A DNA stretch of 64,000 bases, taken from the NCBI GenBank assembly GCA_016202695.1, contig JACQOE010000048.1:47334-111333 (forward strand), written 5' to 3'. The stretch's first letter is position 1. Every line of letters starts with the position of its first letter. The stretch comes from Pseudomonadota bacterium. Lineage in GTDB: Bacteria; Pseudomonadota; Alphaproteobacteria; JACQOE01. Of the stretch, positions 52,996 through 61,702 are shown piece by piece. Both the position numbers and the translations under genes were made by a program. The notes below the pieces were generated by a model, which was not told the DNA's origin, did not search any database, and was given only the letters and a program-made list of their open reading frames with translations.

Positions 52996-53988
52996 TCACG
53001 CGCTCACCCGCACGGGCCGGCCGGATTTCAGCGACTGGCCCGCGGCCTCGGCGATGAGGAGCGCCTTTCGCCCGTCGTCGGGCCCGACCGAGGGCGCCTT
53101 CCCGTCGCCGACGCAGGCTATGAAGTGGTCGAGTTCCGCCCGGTAGGACTCGGCGTAGCGCTCGAGGAAGAAATGGAGCGGCTTGTCGCGGCTCACGCCC
53201 GCCTCGGTGAAGGTCTCGACCGTGGTCGGGGTGCGGTTCTCGGCCCGCACCATGCCCTTGGCGCCGAGGACCTCGACCCGCTGGTCGTAGCCGTAGACGG
53301 CGCGACGGCTGTTGGTGATCACCGCCAGGGCGCCGGAGCGGGTCCGCAGCGTGACCGCCGCGGTGTCGACGTCGCCGAGCGCGGCGATGGCGGGATCGAC
53401 CAGGGCGCTGGCCGCGGCGAACACCTCGACCGGCTCCTCGCCCAGGAGCCACCGGGCCATGTCGAAGTCGTGGATCGTCATGTCGCGGAACAGGCCGCCG
53501 GAGACCTCGACGTAGTCGGGGGGAGGCGGGGCGGGATCGCGGCTCGTGATCTGCACCAGTTCCACGCGTCCCACCTCGCCGGCCGCAAGGCGCGCCTTGA
53601 GCGCGGCAAAGCTCGGATCGAAGCGGCGGTTGAAGCCGACCATCATCGGCACGCCCGCACGCCAGACCTGGGCAAGGCAGCGGTCGACCCGGGCGAGGTC
53701 GAGGTCGATCGGCTTCTCGCAGAAGATCGCCTTGCGGGCCCGCGCCGCGGCTTCGATGAGGTCGGCGTGGGTGTCGGTCGAGCTGGCGATGAGGACCGCG
53801 TGGACGCCGGCGTCGGCAACCGCGGTCTCGGCATCGGCGACCCGCGCCCCGTGCCGATCGGCGAGCGCGCGGGCCGCCTCGGCGTTCACGTCGACCACGA
53901 AATGAAGGCGCGCCCCGGGGGGCGCGGCCAGGTTGGCGGCGTGGATGCGCCCGATCCGGCCGGCGCCGAGCTGGCAGACTCCGATCAT
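52996..53988 (-). CDS. iolG: Inositol 2-dehydrogenase
   Basis: 330 residues, Gfo/Idh/MocA family. Rossmann motif IGVCQLGAGRIGRIHAANLA, then AIFCEKPIDLDL (catalytic-site Lys of EKP), MMVGFNRRFDPSF and GGLFRDMTIHDFDMARWLLG (Asp/His pair). Oxidises myo-inositol to 2-keto-myo-inositol with NAD, the first step of inositol catabolism. Position beside iolBCDE supports the specific name over other family members. GAGGGAGGGG before ATG 53988; divergent from iolB. Confidence 0.92.
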   Translation of the reverse strand: MIGVCQLGAGRIGRIHAANLAAPPGARLHFVVDVNAEAARALADRHGARVADAETAVADAGVHAVLIASSTDTHADLIEAAARARKAIFCEKPIDLDLARVDRCLAQVWRAGVPMMVGFNRRFDPSFAALKARLAAGEVGRVELVQITSRDPAPPPPDYVEVSGGLFRDMTIHDFDMARWLLGEEPVEVFAAASALVDPAIAALGDVDTAAVTLRTRSGALAVITNSRRAVYGYDQRVEVLGAKGMVRAENRTPTTVETFTEAGVSRDKPLHFFLERYAESYRAELDHFIACVGDGKAPSVGPDDGRKALLIAEAAGQSLKSGRPVRVSA

Positions 53989-54070
53989 GGCCCCTCCCTC
54001 GGGCGGCGGACCCGGTCCCCCGCCCCGGCGGCGGCGGACCGAGCGGCTTGCCCGCTTGCGAAAAATTTAT

Positions 54071-54104
54071 AAGTATCATACTTGCCGAACGGAATATTTT
54101 TTTC
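54071..54104. promoter_or_regulatory. iolG/iolB divergent promoter with candidate operators
   Basis: AAGTAT-C-ATACTT (54071-54083) is a perfect 13-bp dyad, followed by GGAATATTTTTTTC (54091-54104), which resembles the dyad before the RpiR gene. Both lie in the only AT-rich stretch of the 158-bp gap. Likely site(s) of IolR-type repression for both directions. Confidence 0.5.
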
Positions 54105-54146
54105 AATCTGGGTTGCTCCGGCGGCCTCCGACCGAAAGGGCTTAGA

Positions 54147-54968
54147 ATGGCCGTGCACCTGACCGAGCATCGATTCGGATTCGGTCCGGGCTACACCCCG
54201 ATCACCGGCCTCGACGAGGAGGAGGATAACACCGGCATCGCCTTCGGCGTGCTCAGGCTCGCGCCCGGGGAAGCCCTCGCCGTCGCCCCCGAGGGGGAAA
54301 CCGCCTGGCTGCTCATGGCCGGGCGCGTGAGCGTCGGCGTCGCCGGGGGCGAGGAGCGGCTGGCGCGGGGGTCGCTGTTCGACGAGGGGCCGTCGGCGCT
54401 CCACGTCGCGGCCGGCGAGCCGGTGCGCCTCAAGGCCGCCGACGAGGTCGAGCTCACGGTCTACGCGGTGGCCAACAGGCGGCCCTTCCGGCCGCGGCTC
54501 CACCGCCCGGCGGAGGTGCCCGACGAGCGCCGCGGCGCCGGCCAGGTGGGCGGGACCTGCCTCAGGCTGGTGCGCACCATCTTCGACCGCTCGAACGCCG
54601 AGCCCGACGCCGACCTCGTCCTCGGCGAGGTGGTGACCCTTCCCGGGCGCTGGTCGAGCTATCCGCCGCACCACCATCCGCAGCCGGAGATATACCATTA
54701 CCGATTTGCCGCTCCCCAGGGCTACGGGCATGCCGAGCTGGGCGAGCGGGTGCTCAAGGTCCGCCACTACGACACGGTCAAGATCCTCGCCGGGCTCGAC
54801 CACGCGCAGTGCGCCGCCCCCGGCTACGGCATGTACTACTCGTGGGTGATCCGCCACCTTCCCGGCGATCCCTACACGGTTCCCGAGTTCGCTGGCGAGC
54901 ACCGCTGGACGATGGAGCCGAACGCCCGCTATTGGCGCCCGCGGGGGACCGTCGGCCATGACCTCTGA
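54147..54968 (+). CDS. iolB: 5-deoxy-glucuronate isomerase
   Basis: 273 residues, two-domain cupin. LAPGEALAVAPEGETAWLLMAGRVSVG is the first cupin; WSSYPPHHHPQPEIYHYRFAAPQGYGH holds the metal-binding His cluster and Glu of the second; the ending GEHRWTMEPNARYWRPR is typical of IolB. Converts 5-deoxyglucuronate to 2-deoxy-5-keto-gluconate. AAAGGG precedes ATG 54147, which was preferred over an upstream start at 54048 lying inside the AT-rich promoter. The stop overlaps iolC by 11 bp. Confidence 0.93.
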   Translation: MAVHLTEHRFGFGPGYTPITGLDEEEDNTGIAFGVLRLAPGEALAVAPEGETAWLLMAGRVSVGVAGGEERLARGSLFDEGPSALHVAAGEPVRLKAADEVELTVYAVANRRPFRPRLHRPAEVPDERRGAGQVGGTCLRLVRTIFDRSNAEPDADLVLGEVVTLPGRWSSYPPHHHPQPEIYHYRFAAPQGYGHAELGERVLKVRHYDTVKILAGLDHAQCAAPGYGMYYSWVIRHLPGDPYTVPEFAGEHRWTMEPNARYWRPRGTVGHDL

Positions 54969-56865
54969 GCGCCGGCTCGATCTCGTCTGCCTCGGGCGGG
55001 CTTCGGTCGACCTCTACGGCGAGCAGGTCGGCGGCCGGCTCGAGGACATGGCGAGCTTTGCCAAGTACGTCGGCGGCTCGCCCACCAACGTGGCGATCGG
55101 CACCGCGCGGCTCGGGCTGAAGAGCGCGCTCATCACGCGCGTCGGCGACGAGCACATGGGCCGGTTCATCCGCGAGACGCTCGTCGCCGAGGGCGTGGAC
55201 GTGAGCCACGTCAGGACCGATCCCGAGCGCCTCACCGCGCTGGTGATCCTCGGCATCCGCGACCAGCGCACCTTCCCCCTCGTCTTCTACCGCGAGAACT
55301 GCGCCGACATGGCGATCGCGGCCGAGGACATCGAGCCCGAGTTCATCGCCGGCGCAGAGGCGCTCCTGGTCAGCGGCACCCACTTCTCGGCCCCCGGCGT
55401 CGACCGCGCGAGCCGCACCGCGATCCGCCATGCGCGCGCGGCCGGGACCCGGGTGGCGCTCGACATCGACTATCGCCCGGTGCTCTGGGGCCTTGCCGGC
55501 CACGGCCTCGGCGAGGAGCGCTACGTGGCGAGCGAGCGGGTGAGCCGGCACCTGCAGTCGATCGTTCCCGACTGCGACCTCGTGGTCGGCACCGAGGAGG
55601 AGATCCACATCGCCGGCGGCTCGGCCGACACCGTCGCCGCGCTCCGCCGGCTTCGCCGGCTTACCCGCGCCGCGCTCGTGGTCAAGCGCGGCGCCATGGG
55701 CTGCGCGGTGTTCCCCGGCCCGATCCCGGACTCGGTCGAGGACGGGATTTCCGGGCCCGGCTTTCCGGTCGAGGTCTTCAACGTGCTCGGCGCCGGCGAC
55801 GCGTTCATGGCCGGCTTCCTCCGCGGCTGGCTCCGCGGCGAGCCCTACGAGACGTGCTGCCGCTACGCCAACGCCTGCGGCGCGTTCGTGGTCTCGCGTC
55901 ACGGCTGCGCGCCGGCGACCCCGACCTGGGCGGAGGTCGAGGCGTTCCTCGCCCGCGGAAGCGCCCGGCGGCGCCTGCGCGAGGACGCCGAGCTCGAGCA
56001 TCTGCACTGGGCCACGACCCGCCGGCGCGATCGGCCGGACATGCTGGTCCTCGCCTTCGACCACCGCCAGCAGTTCGAGGAGCTGGCCGCGCACCACGGC
56101 GCGCCCTCCGGAGCGATCGCCCGCTTCAAGGGCCTCTGCTGGGCGGCGGTGCGCGAGGCCGCCCCCGGCCTCGCCGGGGCCGGCATCCTGTGCGACGACC
56201 GCTACGGCCGGGAGGTGCTCGACGCGGCCAGCGGCTCCGGTATCTGGATCGGGCGGCCGATCGAGCGCCCGGGCTCGCGCCCGCTCGCCTTCGAGGGCGG
56301 GGCGGACGTCGGGCTGACGCTCCGCTCCTGGCCGGTCGAGCACTGCGTCAAGTGCCTGGTGCAGTACGACGCCGCGGATGTGCCCGCGATCAGGGAGCGC
56401 CAGGACGAGCGGCTGGTCGCGTTGTTCGAGTCCTGCCGGGCCACGGGCCACGAGCTGATGATCGAGGTGATCGCGCCCGACGACCGGGGATCGGACCGGC
56501 CCGGTCTCGCGGCCTCGCTGGAAGCGATCTATGGGCTCGGGGTCCGGCCCGACTGGTGGAAGCTGCCGCCGGGCGACGGCGCGAGCTGGAGGCGGATCGC
56601 AGGCGTGATGCGCCGTCGCGATCCCTATTGCCGGGGCGTTCTGCTGCTTGGACAGAACGCCGGCGAGGACGAGCTGATGGGGGCGATCGCCGAAGCCGCG
56701 CGGGCCCCCGTCTGCCGCGGATTCGCGGTCGGGCGGAGCATCTTCGCCCGGCCGGCGGAGGCGTGGTTCGCCGGCTCGCTGGACGATGCCGGGGCGGTGG
56801 CGGCGATGGCGGGCGCCTACGGCCGCGCCATCGCCTGCTGGCGCGGCGCCCGCGCCGCCGCCTGA
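54958..56865 (+). CDS. iolC: 5-dehydro-2-deoxygluconokinase fused to DUF2090 domain
   Basis: 635 residues. The PfkB-type sugar kinase (1 to about 330) has LVCLGRASVDLYGEQVGG, YVGGSPTNVAIGTARLGLKSALI and the catalytic loop NVLGAGDAFMAGFLRGW. The second domain (about 345-635), starting RPDMLVLAFDHRQQFEELAA, is DUF2090, related to the IolJ/aldolase barrel, as in rhizobial and other proteobacterial IolC fusions. The kinase makes 2-deoxy-5-keto-gluconate-6-phosphate; the fused part may cleave or channel it. Overlaps iolB by 11 bp. Confidence 0.92.
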   Translation: MTSERRLDLVCLGRASVDLYGEQVGGRLEDMASFAKYVGGSPTNVAIGTARLGLKSALITRVGDEHMGRFIRETLVAEGVDVSHVRTDPERLTALVILGIRDQRTFPLVFYRENCADMAIAAEDIEPEFIAGAEALLVSGTHFSAPGVDRASRTAIRHARAAGTRVALDIDYRPVLWGLAGHGLGEERYVASERVSRHLQSIVPDCDLVVGTEEEIHIAGGSADTVAALRRLRRLTRAALVVKRGAMGCAVFPGPIPDSVEDGISGPGFPVEVFNVLGAGDAFMAGFLRGWLRGEPYETCCRYANACGAFVVSRHGCAPATPTWAEVEAFLARGSARRRLREDAELEHLHWATTRRRDRPDMLVLAFDHRQQFEELAAHHGAPSGAIARFKGLCWAAVREAAPGLAGAGILCDDRYGREVLDAASGSGIWIGRPIERPGSRPLAFEGGADVGLTLRSWPVEHCVKCLVQYDAADVPAIRERQDERLVALFESCRATGHELMIEVIAPDDRGSDRPGLAASLEAIYGLGVRPDWWKLPPGDGASWRRIAGVMRRRDPYCRGVLLLGQNAGEDELMGAIAEAARAPVCRGFAVGRSIFARPAEAWFAGSLDDAGAVAAMAGAYGRAIACWRGARAAA

Positions 56866-56910
56866 GGAGTCGGGGTTCGAGGAGGGCAGGGGCCCCCAAG
56901 GAGCGTTGCC

Positions 56911-58755
56911 GTGAAGACCGTTAGGCTGACCATGGCCCAGGCGCTGGTGCGCTACCTCGTCGCCCAGCGCGCGATGATCGAGGGCCGCGAGGCGCCGCTG
57001 TTCGCGGGCGTGTTCGCGATCTTCGGCCACGGCAACGTCGCCGGCCTCGGCGAGGCGCTTCATGCTGAGCGCGCGCGGCTCCCGACCTACCGCGCCCACA
57101 ACGAGCAGGCGATGGCGCACGCCGCGATCGCCTTCGCCAAGGCGAACGGCCGCCGCCGCATGATGGCCTGCACGACCTCGATCGGCCCCGGGGCGACCAA
57201 CATGGTCACCGCCGCGGCCGTGGCCCACGTCAACCGCCTGCCGGTTCTGCTCCTTCCCGGCGACATTTTCGCCGGGCGCCGGCCCGATCCCGTGCTCCAG
57301 CAGGTGGAGGTCTTCGGCGATCCGACGATCTCGGCCAACGACTGCTTTCGCCCCGTCTCGCGCTACTGGGACCGGATCACGCGCCCCGAGCAGCTGATCC
57401 ACTCCCTGCCGCGGGCGATCCGCGTCCTTACCGATCCGGCCGACTGCGGGCCGGTGACGCTGGCCCTGCCGCAGGACGTTCAGGCCGAGGCCTGCGACTA
57501 TCCCGAGACGTTCTTCGCGCCCCGCACCCACGCCCCCCGCCGTCCCGGACCGGACCTGGCGGAGCTGGAGCAGGCGGCGGCCGCGCTCCGCCGCGCGCGC
57601 AAGCCGCTGGTCATCGCCGGCGGCGGGGTCCACTACGCCGGCGCCGCCCGGGCGCTGGCCGCCTTCGCCGAAGGCCGCCGCCTGCCCGTGGCCGAAACCC
57701 AGGCCGGCAAGGGCGCGCTTCCCTGGGACCACCCCGCCAACCTGGGTGCGATCGGGGTCACGGGGTCGAGCGCGGCGAACGCGCTCGCCGCCGAGGCCGA
57801 CCTGGTGCTCGCCATCGGCACGCGGCTCGGCGACTTCGCCACCGCCTCGCGCTCGCTGTTCCGGAATCCGCGGCTGAGGCTGATCCAGCTCAACGTCGCC
57901 GCCTTCGACGCGGCGAAGCACGGGGCGATGCCGCTGGTGGCCGACGCCGGGCGCGGGTTGCAGGAGCTCGATGCGGCGCTCGGCGACTGGCGCGCCCCCG
58001 CCGCCTGGATGCGCCGGGCGCGGAGCGGGATCGAGGCGTGGAACGCGCTCGTGGAGGCGGCGACGCGGCCAAGCAACGCCCCCCTCCCCACGGACGCGCA
58101 GGTCCTGGGCGCGGTCAACCGCGCCGCCGGTCCGCGCGACGTGGTGGTCTGCGCGGCGGGCGGGCTTCCCGGCGAGCTTCACAAGCTCTGGCGCACGCCC
58201 GCGCCCGGCGGCTACCACCTCGAATACGGCTACTCCTGCATGGGTTACGAGATCGCCGGCGGTTTGGGCGTGAAGATGGCGGATGCGAGCCGCGAGGTCT
58301 TCGTGCTGGTCGGCGACGGCTCGTACCTGATGATGAACTCCGAGATCGCCACCTCGGTGACGATGGGCCTGAAACTGGTCGTGGTGGTGCTCGACAATGG
58401 CGGCTTCGGCTGCATCGAGCGGCTGCAGGCGGCGTGCGGGGGGGCGAGCTTCAACAATCTCTTCGCCGGCATCTCGCCGAACGCGGCGCGGGTGGATTTC
58501 GCCGCCCACGCGGCCAGCCTCGGGGCCGAGGCGGTGAAGGTGCCGGGGATCGCCGAGCTCGAGGCGGCGCTCGCCCGTGCGAAGCGGGCCACGCGCACCT
58601 TCGCGATCGTCGTCGAGACCGACCCCGCGGCGGCCACGGCCGCGGGCGGTGCCTGGTGGGACGTGGCCATCCCCGAGGTCTCGACCCGGGCCGGGGTGCG
58701 CAAGGCCCGGCGGGCCTATGTCGCGCACACCTCGCGCCGGCGCGTGGGAGGCTGA
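56911..58755 (+). CDS. iolD: 3D-(3,5/4)-trihydroxycyclohexane-1,2-dione hydrolase
   Basis: 614 residues, thiamine diphosphate enzyme. YRAHNEQAMAHAAIAFAKANGRRRMMACTTSIGPGATNMVTAAA supplies the catalytic Glu (HNEQ) and the PYR domain; TGSSAANALAAEADLVLAIGTRLGDF is the middle domain; GDGSYLMMNSEIATSVTMGLKLVVVVLDNGGFGCIERLQ holds the GDG...N diphosphate/Mg motif. Opens the inositol ring to 5-deoxyglucuronate. GTG start at 56911 with AAGGAG upstream; 45 bp after iolC, 2 bp before iolE. Confidence 0.93.
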   Translation: MKTVRLTMAQALVRYLVAQRAMIEGREAPLFAGVFAIFGHGNVAGLGEALHAERARLPTYRAHNEQAMAHAAIAFAKANGRRRMMACTTSIGPGATNMVTAAAVAHVNRLPVLLLPGDIFAGRRPDPVLQQVEVFGDPTISANDCFRPVSRYWDRITRPEQLIHSLPRAIRVLTDPADCGPVTLALPQDVQAEACDYPETFFAPRTHAPRRPGPDLAELEQAAAALRRARKPLVIAGGGVHYAGAARALAAFAEGRRLPVAETQAGKGALPWDHPANLGAIGVTGSSAANALAAEADLVLAIGTRLGDFATASRSLFRNPRLRLIQLNVAAFDAAKHGAMPLVADAGRGLQELDAALGDWRAPAAWMRRARSGIEAWNALVEAATRPSNAPLPTDAQVLGAVNRAAGPRDVVVCAAGGLPGELHKLWRTPAPGGYHLEYGYSCMGYEIAGGLGVKMADASREVFVLVGDGSYLMMNSEIATSVTMGLKLVVVVLDNGGFGCIERLQAACGGASFNNLFAGISPNAARVDFAAHAASLGAEAVKVPGIAELEAALARAKRATRTFAIVVETDPAAATAAGGAWWDVAIPEVSTRAGVRKARRAYVAHTSRRRVGG

Positions 58756-58757
58756 GC

Positions 58758-59687
58758 ATGGCGGTTCGCTTCGGCATCAACCCGATCACCTGGTCCAACG
58801 ACGACCTCCGCGAGCTGGGCGGCGAGACGCCCCTCGAGACCTGCCTCGCCGAGGCGCGCCGGGCGGGCTACGAGGGGATCGAGATGGGCCACAAGTTCCC
58901 CCGCCGCGCGCCCGAGCTGAAGCCGATCCTCGCCGCGCACGACCTGGCGCTCATTTCCGGCTGGTACGGCTCCCGGCTCCTCGCGCGCTCGCCCGCCGCC
59001 GAGATGGAGGAGCTGGCCGGGCACCTCGAGCTCCTCGCCGCCATGGGCTGCGAGGTGATGGTCTTCGCCGACGTCTCGGGCTCGGTGCACACCGACCGGA
59101 GCCGGCCGCTCTCGGCCCGTCCCCGGCTGGCCGACGCCGACTGGCGGGACTTCGGCAAGAGGCTGACCGACGTGGCCGAGCACCTCCTCGCGGGGGGACT
59201 CCGAATGGCCTACCACTACCACATGGGCACGGTGGTCCAGACCGAGCCCGAGGTCGACCGGCTGATGGCCTCGACCGGCGAGGCGGTCGGCCTTCTCCTC
59301 GATACCGGCCACCTGACCTACGCCGGGGGCGATCCGGTGGCGCTCGCCCGGCGGCACGGGGCGCGGGTGGCGCACGTGCACTGCAAGGACGTGCGCGCTT
59401 CCGTGCTCGACTCCGTGCGGGCCCGCGATTCGAGCTTCCTCGACGCGGTGATCGACGGCGTCTTCACCGTCCCGGGCGACGGCGCGATCGATTTCGTTCC
59501 CGTGCTGCGAGAGCTGGCCGAGCATCGCTATTCCGGCTGGCTGGTGGTGGAGGCCGAGCAGGATCCGGCCCGGGCGCATCCGCTCACCTACGCCCGCAAG
59601 GGCCGGCTGGCGCTCGGCGAGGCGGCGGCGCGCGCGGGGATGTCGCCCCAGGCCGCGCCTCCCGGCCGCCGCCGTGCGCGCGGGTAG
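58758..59687 (+). CDS. iolE: Myo-inosose-2 dehydratase
   Basis: 309 residues, xylose-isomerase-like TIM barrel. RFGINPITWSNDDLRELGGETPLETCLAEARRAGYEGIEMGHKFPR, MAYHYHMGTVVQTEPEVDRLM, LLLDTGHLTYAGGDPVAL and VHCKDVRASVL carry the metal-binding His, Glu and Asp positions. Dehydrates 2-keto-myo-inositol. GGGAGGCTGAGC before ATG 58758, 2 bp after the iolD stop. Last gene of iolBCDE; a palindromic repeat follows. Confidence 0.93.
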   Translation: MAVRFGINPITWSNDDLRELGGETPLETCLAEARRAGYEGIEMGHKFPRRAPELKPILAAHDLALISGWYGSRLLARSPAAEMEELAGHLELLAAMGCEVMVFADVSGSVHTDRSRPLSARPRLADADWRDFGKRLTDVAEHLLAGGLRMAYHYHMGTVVQTEPEVDRLMASTGEAVGLLLDTGHLTYAGGDPVALARRHGARVAHVHCKDVRASVLDSVRARDSSFLDAVIDGVFTVPGDGAIDFVPVLRELAEHRYSGWLVVEAEQDPARAHPLTYARKGRLALGEAAARAGMSPQAAPPGRRRARG

Positions 59688-59688
59688 C

Positions 59689-59792
59689 GACTCATTCTGA
59701 AGCGCCTCGCCCTTCGACAGGCCATCTCAGGGTGAGGCGGATTTTTAAGGCCCTCATGCTGAGCTTGTCGAGGCATGAGGGCAAAATGAGTC
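59689..59792. repeat. Palindromic intergenic repeat downstream of iolE
   Basis: Outer arms GACTCATT (59689-59696) and AATGAGTC (59785-59792) enclose CCTCGCCCT/AGGGTGAGG (59705-59713 and 59729-59737, one mismatch) and the perfect GCCCTCATGC/GCATGAGGGC (59750-59759 and 59773-59782). The CCTCATGCTGAGCTTGTCGA wording is that of a repeat family widespread in Alphaproteobacteria. It may also end the iol transcript, as stems followed by T-runs occur (ATTTTTAA at 59741). Confidence 0.8.
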
Positions 59793-59888
59793 ACCGCCGC
59801 GCGCGCGGCCTTCGTTGACAGGCCGGCGCCGTTCCGACAGCCTTGGGGCGCCGTGTCCGTCCAGCATCCGGATTAGGGAGGCGGGGGA

Positions 59889-60896
59889 GTGCCTGAGAAG
59901 AAGCCGCGGATCGCGGTCATCGGCACCGGAGGGTCGATCTCGATCCCCGGGCGCCACAGTCTTGATCTGTTCGAGTACGGCGACTACGGCCGCGCCCTCG
60001 AGGTCGACGAACTCCTGGCCATGATTCCCGAGGTTGCGGAGCTGTTCGACGTGGTGCCGGTTCGCTTTCGCGCCATCTCCAGCACCGCGATCGCGCCGAC
60101 GGACTGGCTCGCGCTCGCCCGCCGCATCCACGAGGTGGCCGAGGCGGATCCGCTCCTCGCCGGCGTCGTCGTCACCCACGGGACCGCGACTCTCGAGGAG
60201 ACGGCCTACTTCCTCCATCTCACGCTCAAGGTGACGGTCCCGGTGGTGGTCGTCGGCGCGCAGCGGCCGCCGAACGGCCTCGGCACCGATGCCGGACTCA
60301 ACCTGGTGAACGCGGCGCGGGTGGCGGCGGCGCCCGCGGCCCGGGGCCTCGGGGTGCTGGTCGTGCTGAACGACGGGGTGTCCTCGGCCCGGGAGGTGAC
60401 GAAGACGGCGAACTTCCGGCTCGACACCTTCCGAAGCCCGGAGTTCGGCGTGCTCGGCCATGCCGACCCCGACGGCAAGGTGGCGATCTACCGGCGTCCG
60501 ACGCGCCTGCACACCATCCACAGCGAGTTCGAGCTGGGCCGCCTCGCCGACCTCCCGCGGGTCGAGGTCGTGTACTCCGTCGCCGGCGCGGACGGGCGGC
60601 TGGTCGAGGCCGCGGTCGCGGCCGGCTGCCGCGGCATCGTCGCCGCCAGCCTGGCCCCGGGGTTGCAGCCCCCGGCCCAGCGCCAGGCCCTCGCCGAGGC
60701 GAGCCGAAAGGGTGTGCTGGTGGTGGTGAGCAACCGGGGCGGCGCCGGGCGCATCCTCGCGCGGGGCAAGGACGTCGAGCTGGGCTTCATCGCCGGCGAC
60801 AACCTCAACCCGCAGAAGTGCCGGGTGCTCGCCATGCTCGCCCTCGCCACCACCGGCGACCGCGGCGAGATCCGACGCATGTTCGAGCAGTACTGA
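59889..60896 (+). CDS. Asparaginase-family amidohydrolase with altered substrate pocket
   Basis: 335 residues, type II asparaginase fold. The nucleophile motif is IGTGGSISIPG: Ser16 stands where E. coli asparaginase II has Thr12. The second motif is VVVTHGTATLEETAYFL: Thr99 is kept, but the aspartate that binds the substrate alpha-amino group (E. coli Asp90) is Ala100, and the Gln59 position is not Gln (AISSTAIAP). Lys of EVTKTANF is kept. This argues for an amide lacking an alpha-amino group. GTG start at 59889 behind GGGAGG. Followed 47 bp later by a maleate-isomerase-like gene, suggesting maleamate as substrate (inference). Confidence 0.85.
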   Translation: MPEKKPRIAVIGTGGSISIPGRHSLDLFEYGDYGRALEVDELLAMIPEVAELFDVVPVRFRAISSTAIAPTDWLALARRIHEVAEADPLLAGVVVTHGTATLEETAYFLHLTLKVTVPVVVVGAQRPPNGLGTDAGLNLVNAARVAAAPAARGLGVLVVLNDGVSSAREVTKTANFRLDTFRSPEFGVLGHADPDGKVAIYRRPTRLHTIHSEFELGRLADLPRVEVVYSVAGADGRLVEAAVAAGCRGIVAASLAPGLQPPAQRQALAEASRKGVLVVVSNRGGAGRILARGKDVELGFIAGDNLNPQKCRVLAMLALATTGDRGEIRRMFEQY

Positions 60897-60943
60897 TCGC
60901 CCGCGCCGCGCCCGCGGCCGCCAATGCCATAGGGGACTTCGCG

Positions 60944-61669
60944 ATGCTGCCCAAGATCGAGCACCGGGTGGGGCTTCTGATCCCCTCCTCCAACACTAAC
61001 ATCGAGCCCGAGTATTACGCGGTGATGCCGCGGAGCGTGAGCCTGCACTTCGGCCGCCTGATCGTGACCAAGGTCGACGACGAAGGCCTTGCGCTCCAGG
61101 ACAGGGACGTGGACTACCAGGCCAAGCTCTTGGGCACGGCGCGGGTCGAGGTGATCCTGTTCTGCCAGACCGCGGCGAGCTGGTACCTTGGGCTCGACTA
61201 CGACGCCAGGCTCAGGAGCCGGATCGAGGCGGCGAGCGGCCGGCCGGCGCTGACCGCGGCCAAGACCATCCTCGATGCGCTCCAGGCCTTGGGGGTGGGC
61301 CGGGTCGCGCTCGCCACTCCGTTCATCCCCGAGGTCAACGCGGTCAGCACCCGCTTCCTCGAAGGCGCCGGGCTGAAGGTGGTGGCCGCCGAGGGGCTGG
61401 GGATGACCGACAACTTCTCGATCGTCACCCTGAAGCCGGACACGCTGCTCGACCTCGCCCGGCGCGCCGACCGGCCGGAGGCCGAGGCGATCATCATGCC
61501 CGGGGGCAACATGCCCTGCCTGGCGATCGCCGAGCGGGCCGAGAGCGAGCTGGGCAAGCCGGTGGTCACGACCAACATGGCCGGCATCTGGGCCCTTCTT
61601 CGCCACCTCGGCGTGGCCAAGCCGATCCAGGGCTTCGGCCGGCTGCTGCGCGAGCGCATGGTGGCCTGA
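60944..61669 (+). CDS. Asp/Glu racemase superfamily protein, maleate isomerase-like
   Basis: 241 residues. HRVGLLIPSSNTNIEPEYYAVMP is the start typical of maleate isomerase and arylmalonate decarboxylase; the paired cysteines are Cys74 (ILFCQTAASW) and Cys192 (GGNMPCLAIAERAE), at the positions used in maleate cis-trans isomerase. VTTNMAGIWALLRHLG follows. Probable conversion of maleate (or an analogue) to fumarate. AGGGGA precedes ATG 60944; the longer upstream frame overlaps the asparaginase gene and lacks a ribosome site. Confidence 0.85.
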   Translation: MLPKIEHRVGLLIPSSNTNIEPEYYAVMPRSVSLHFGRLIVTKVDDEGLALQDRDVDYQAKLLGTARVEVILFCQTAASWYLGLDYDARLRSRIEAASGRPALTAAKTILDALQALGVGRVALATPFIPEVNAVSTRFLEGAGLKVVAAEGLGMTDNFSIVTLKPDTLLDLARRADRPEAEAIIMPGGNMPCLAIAERAESELGKPVVTTNMAGIWALLRHLGVAKPIQGFGRLLRERMVA

Positions 61670-61702
61670 GGCTCGCGCCTGCCCGCTTGAACGGGAGATA
61701 CA

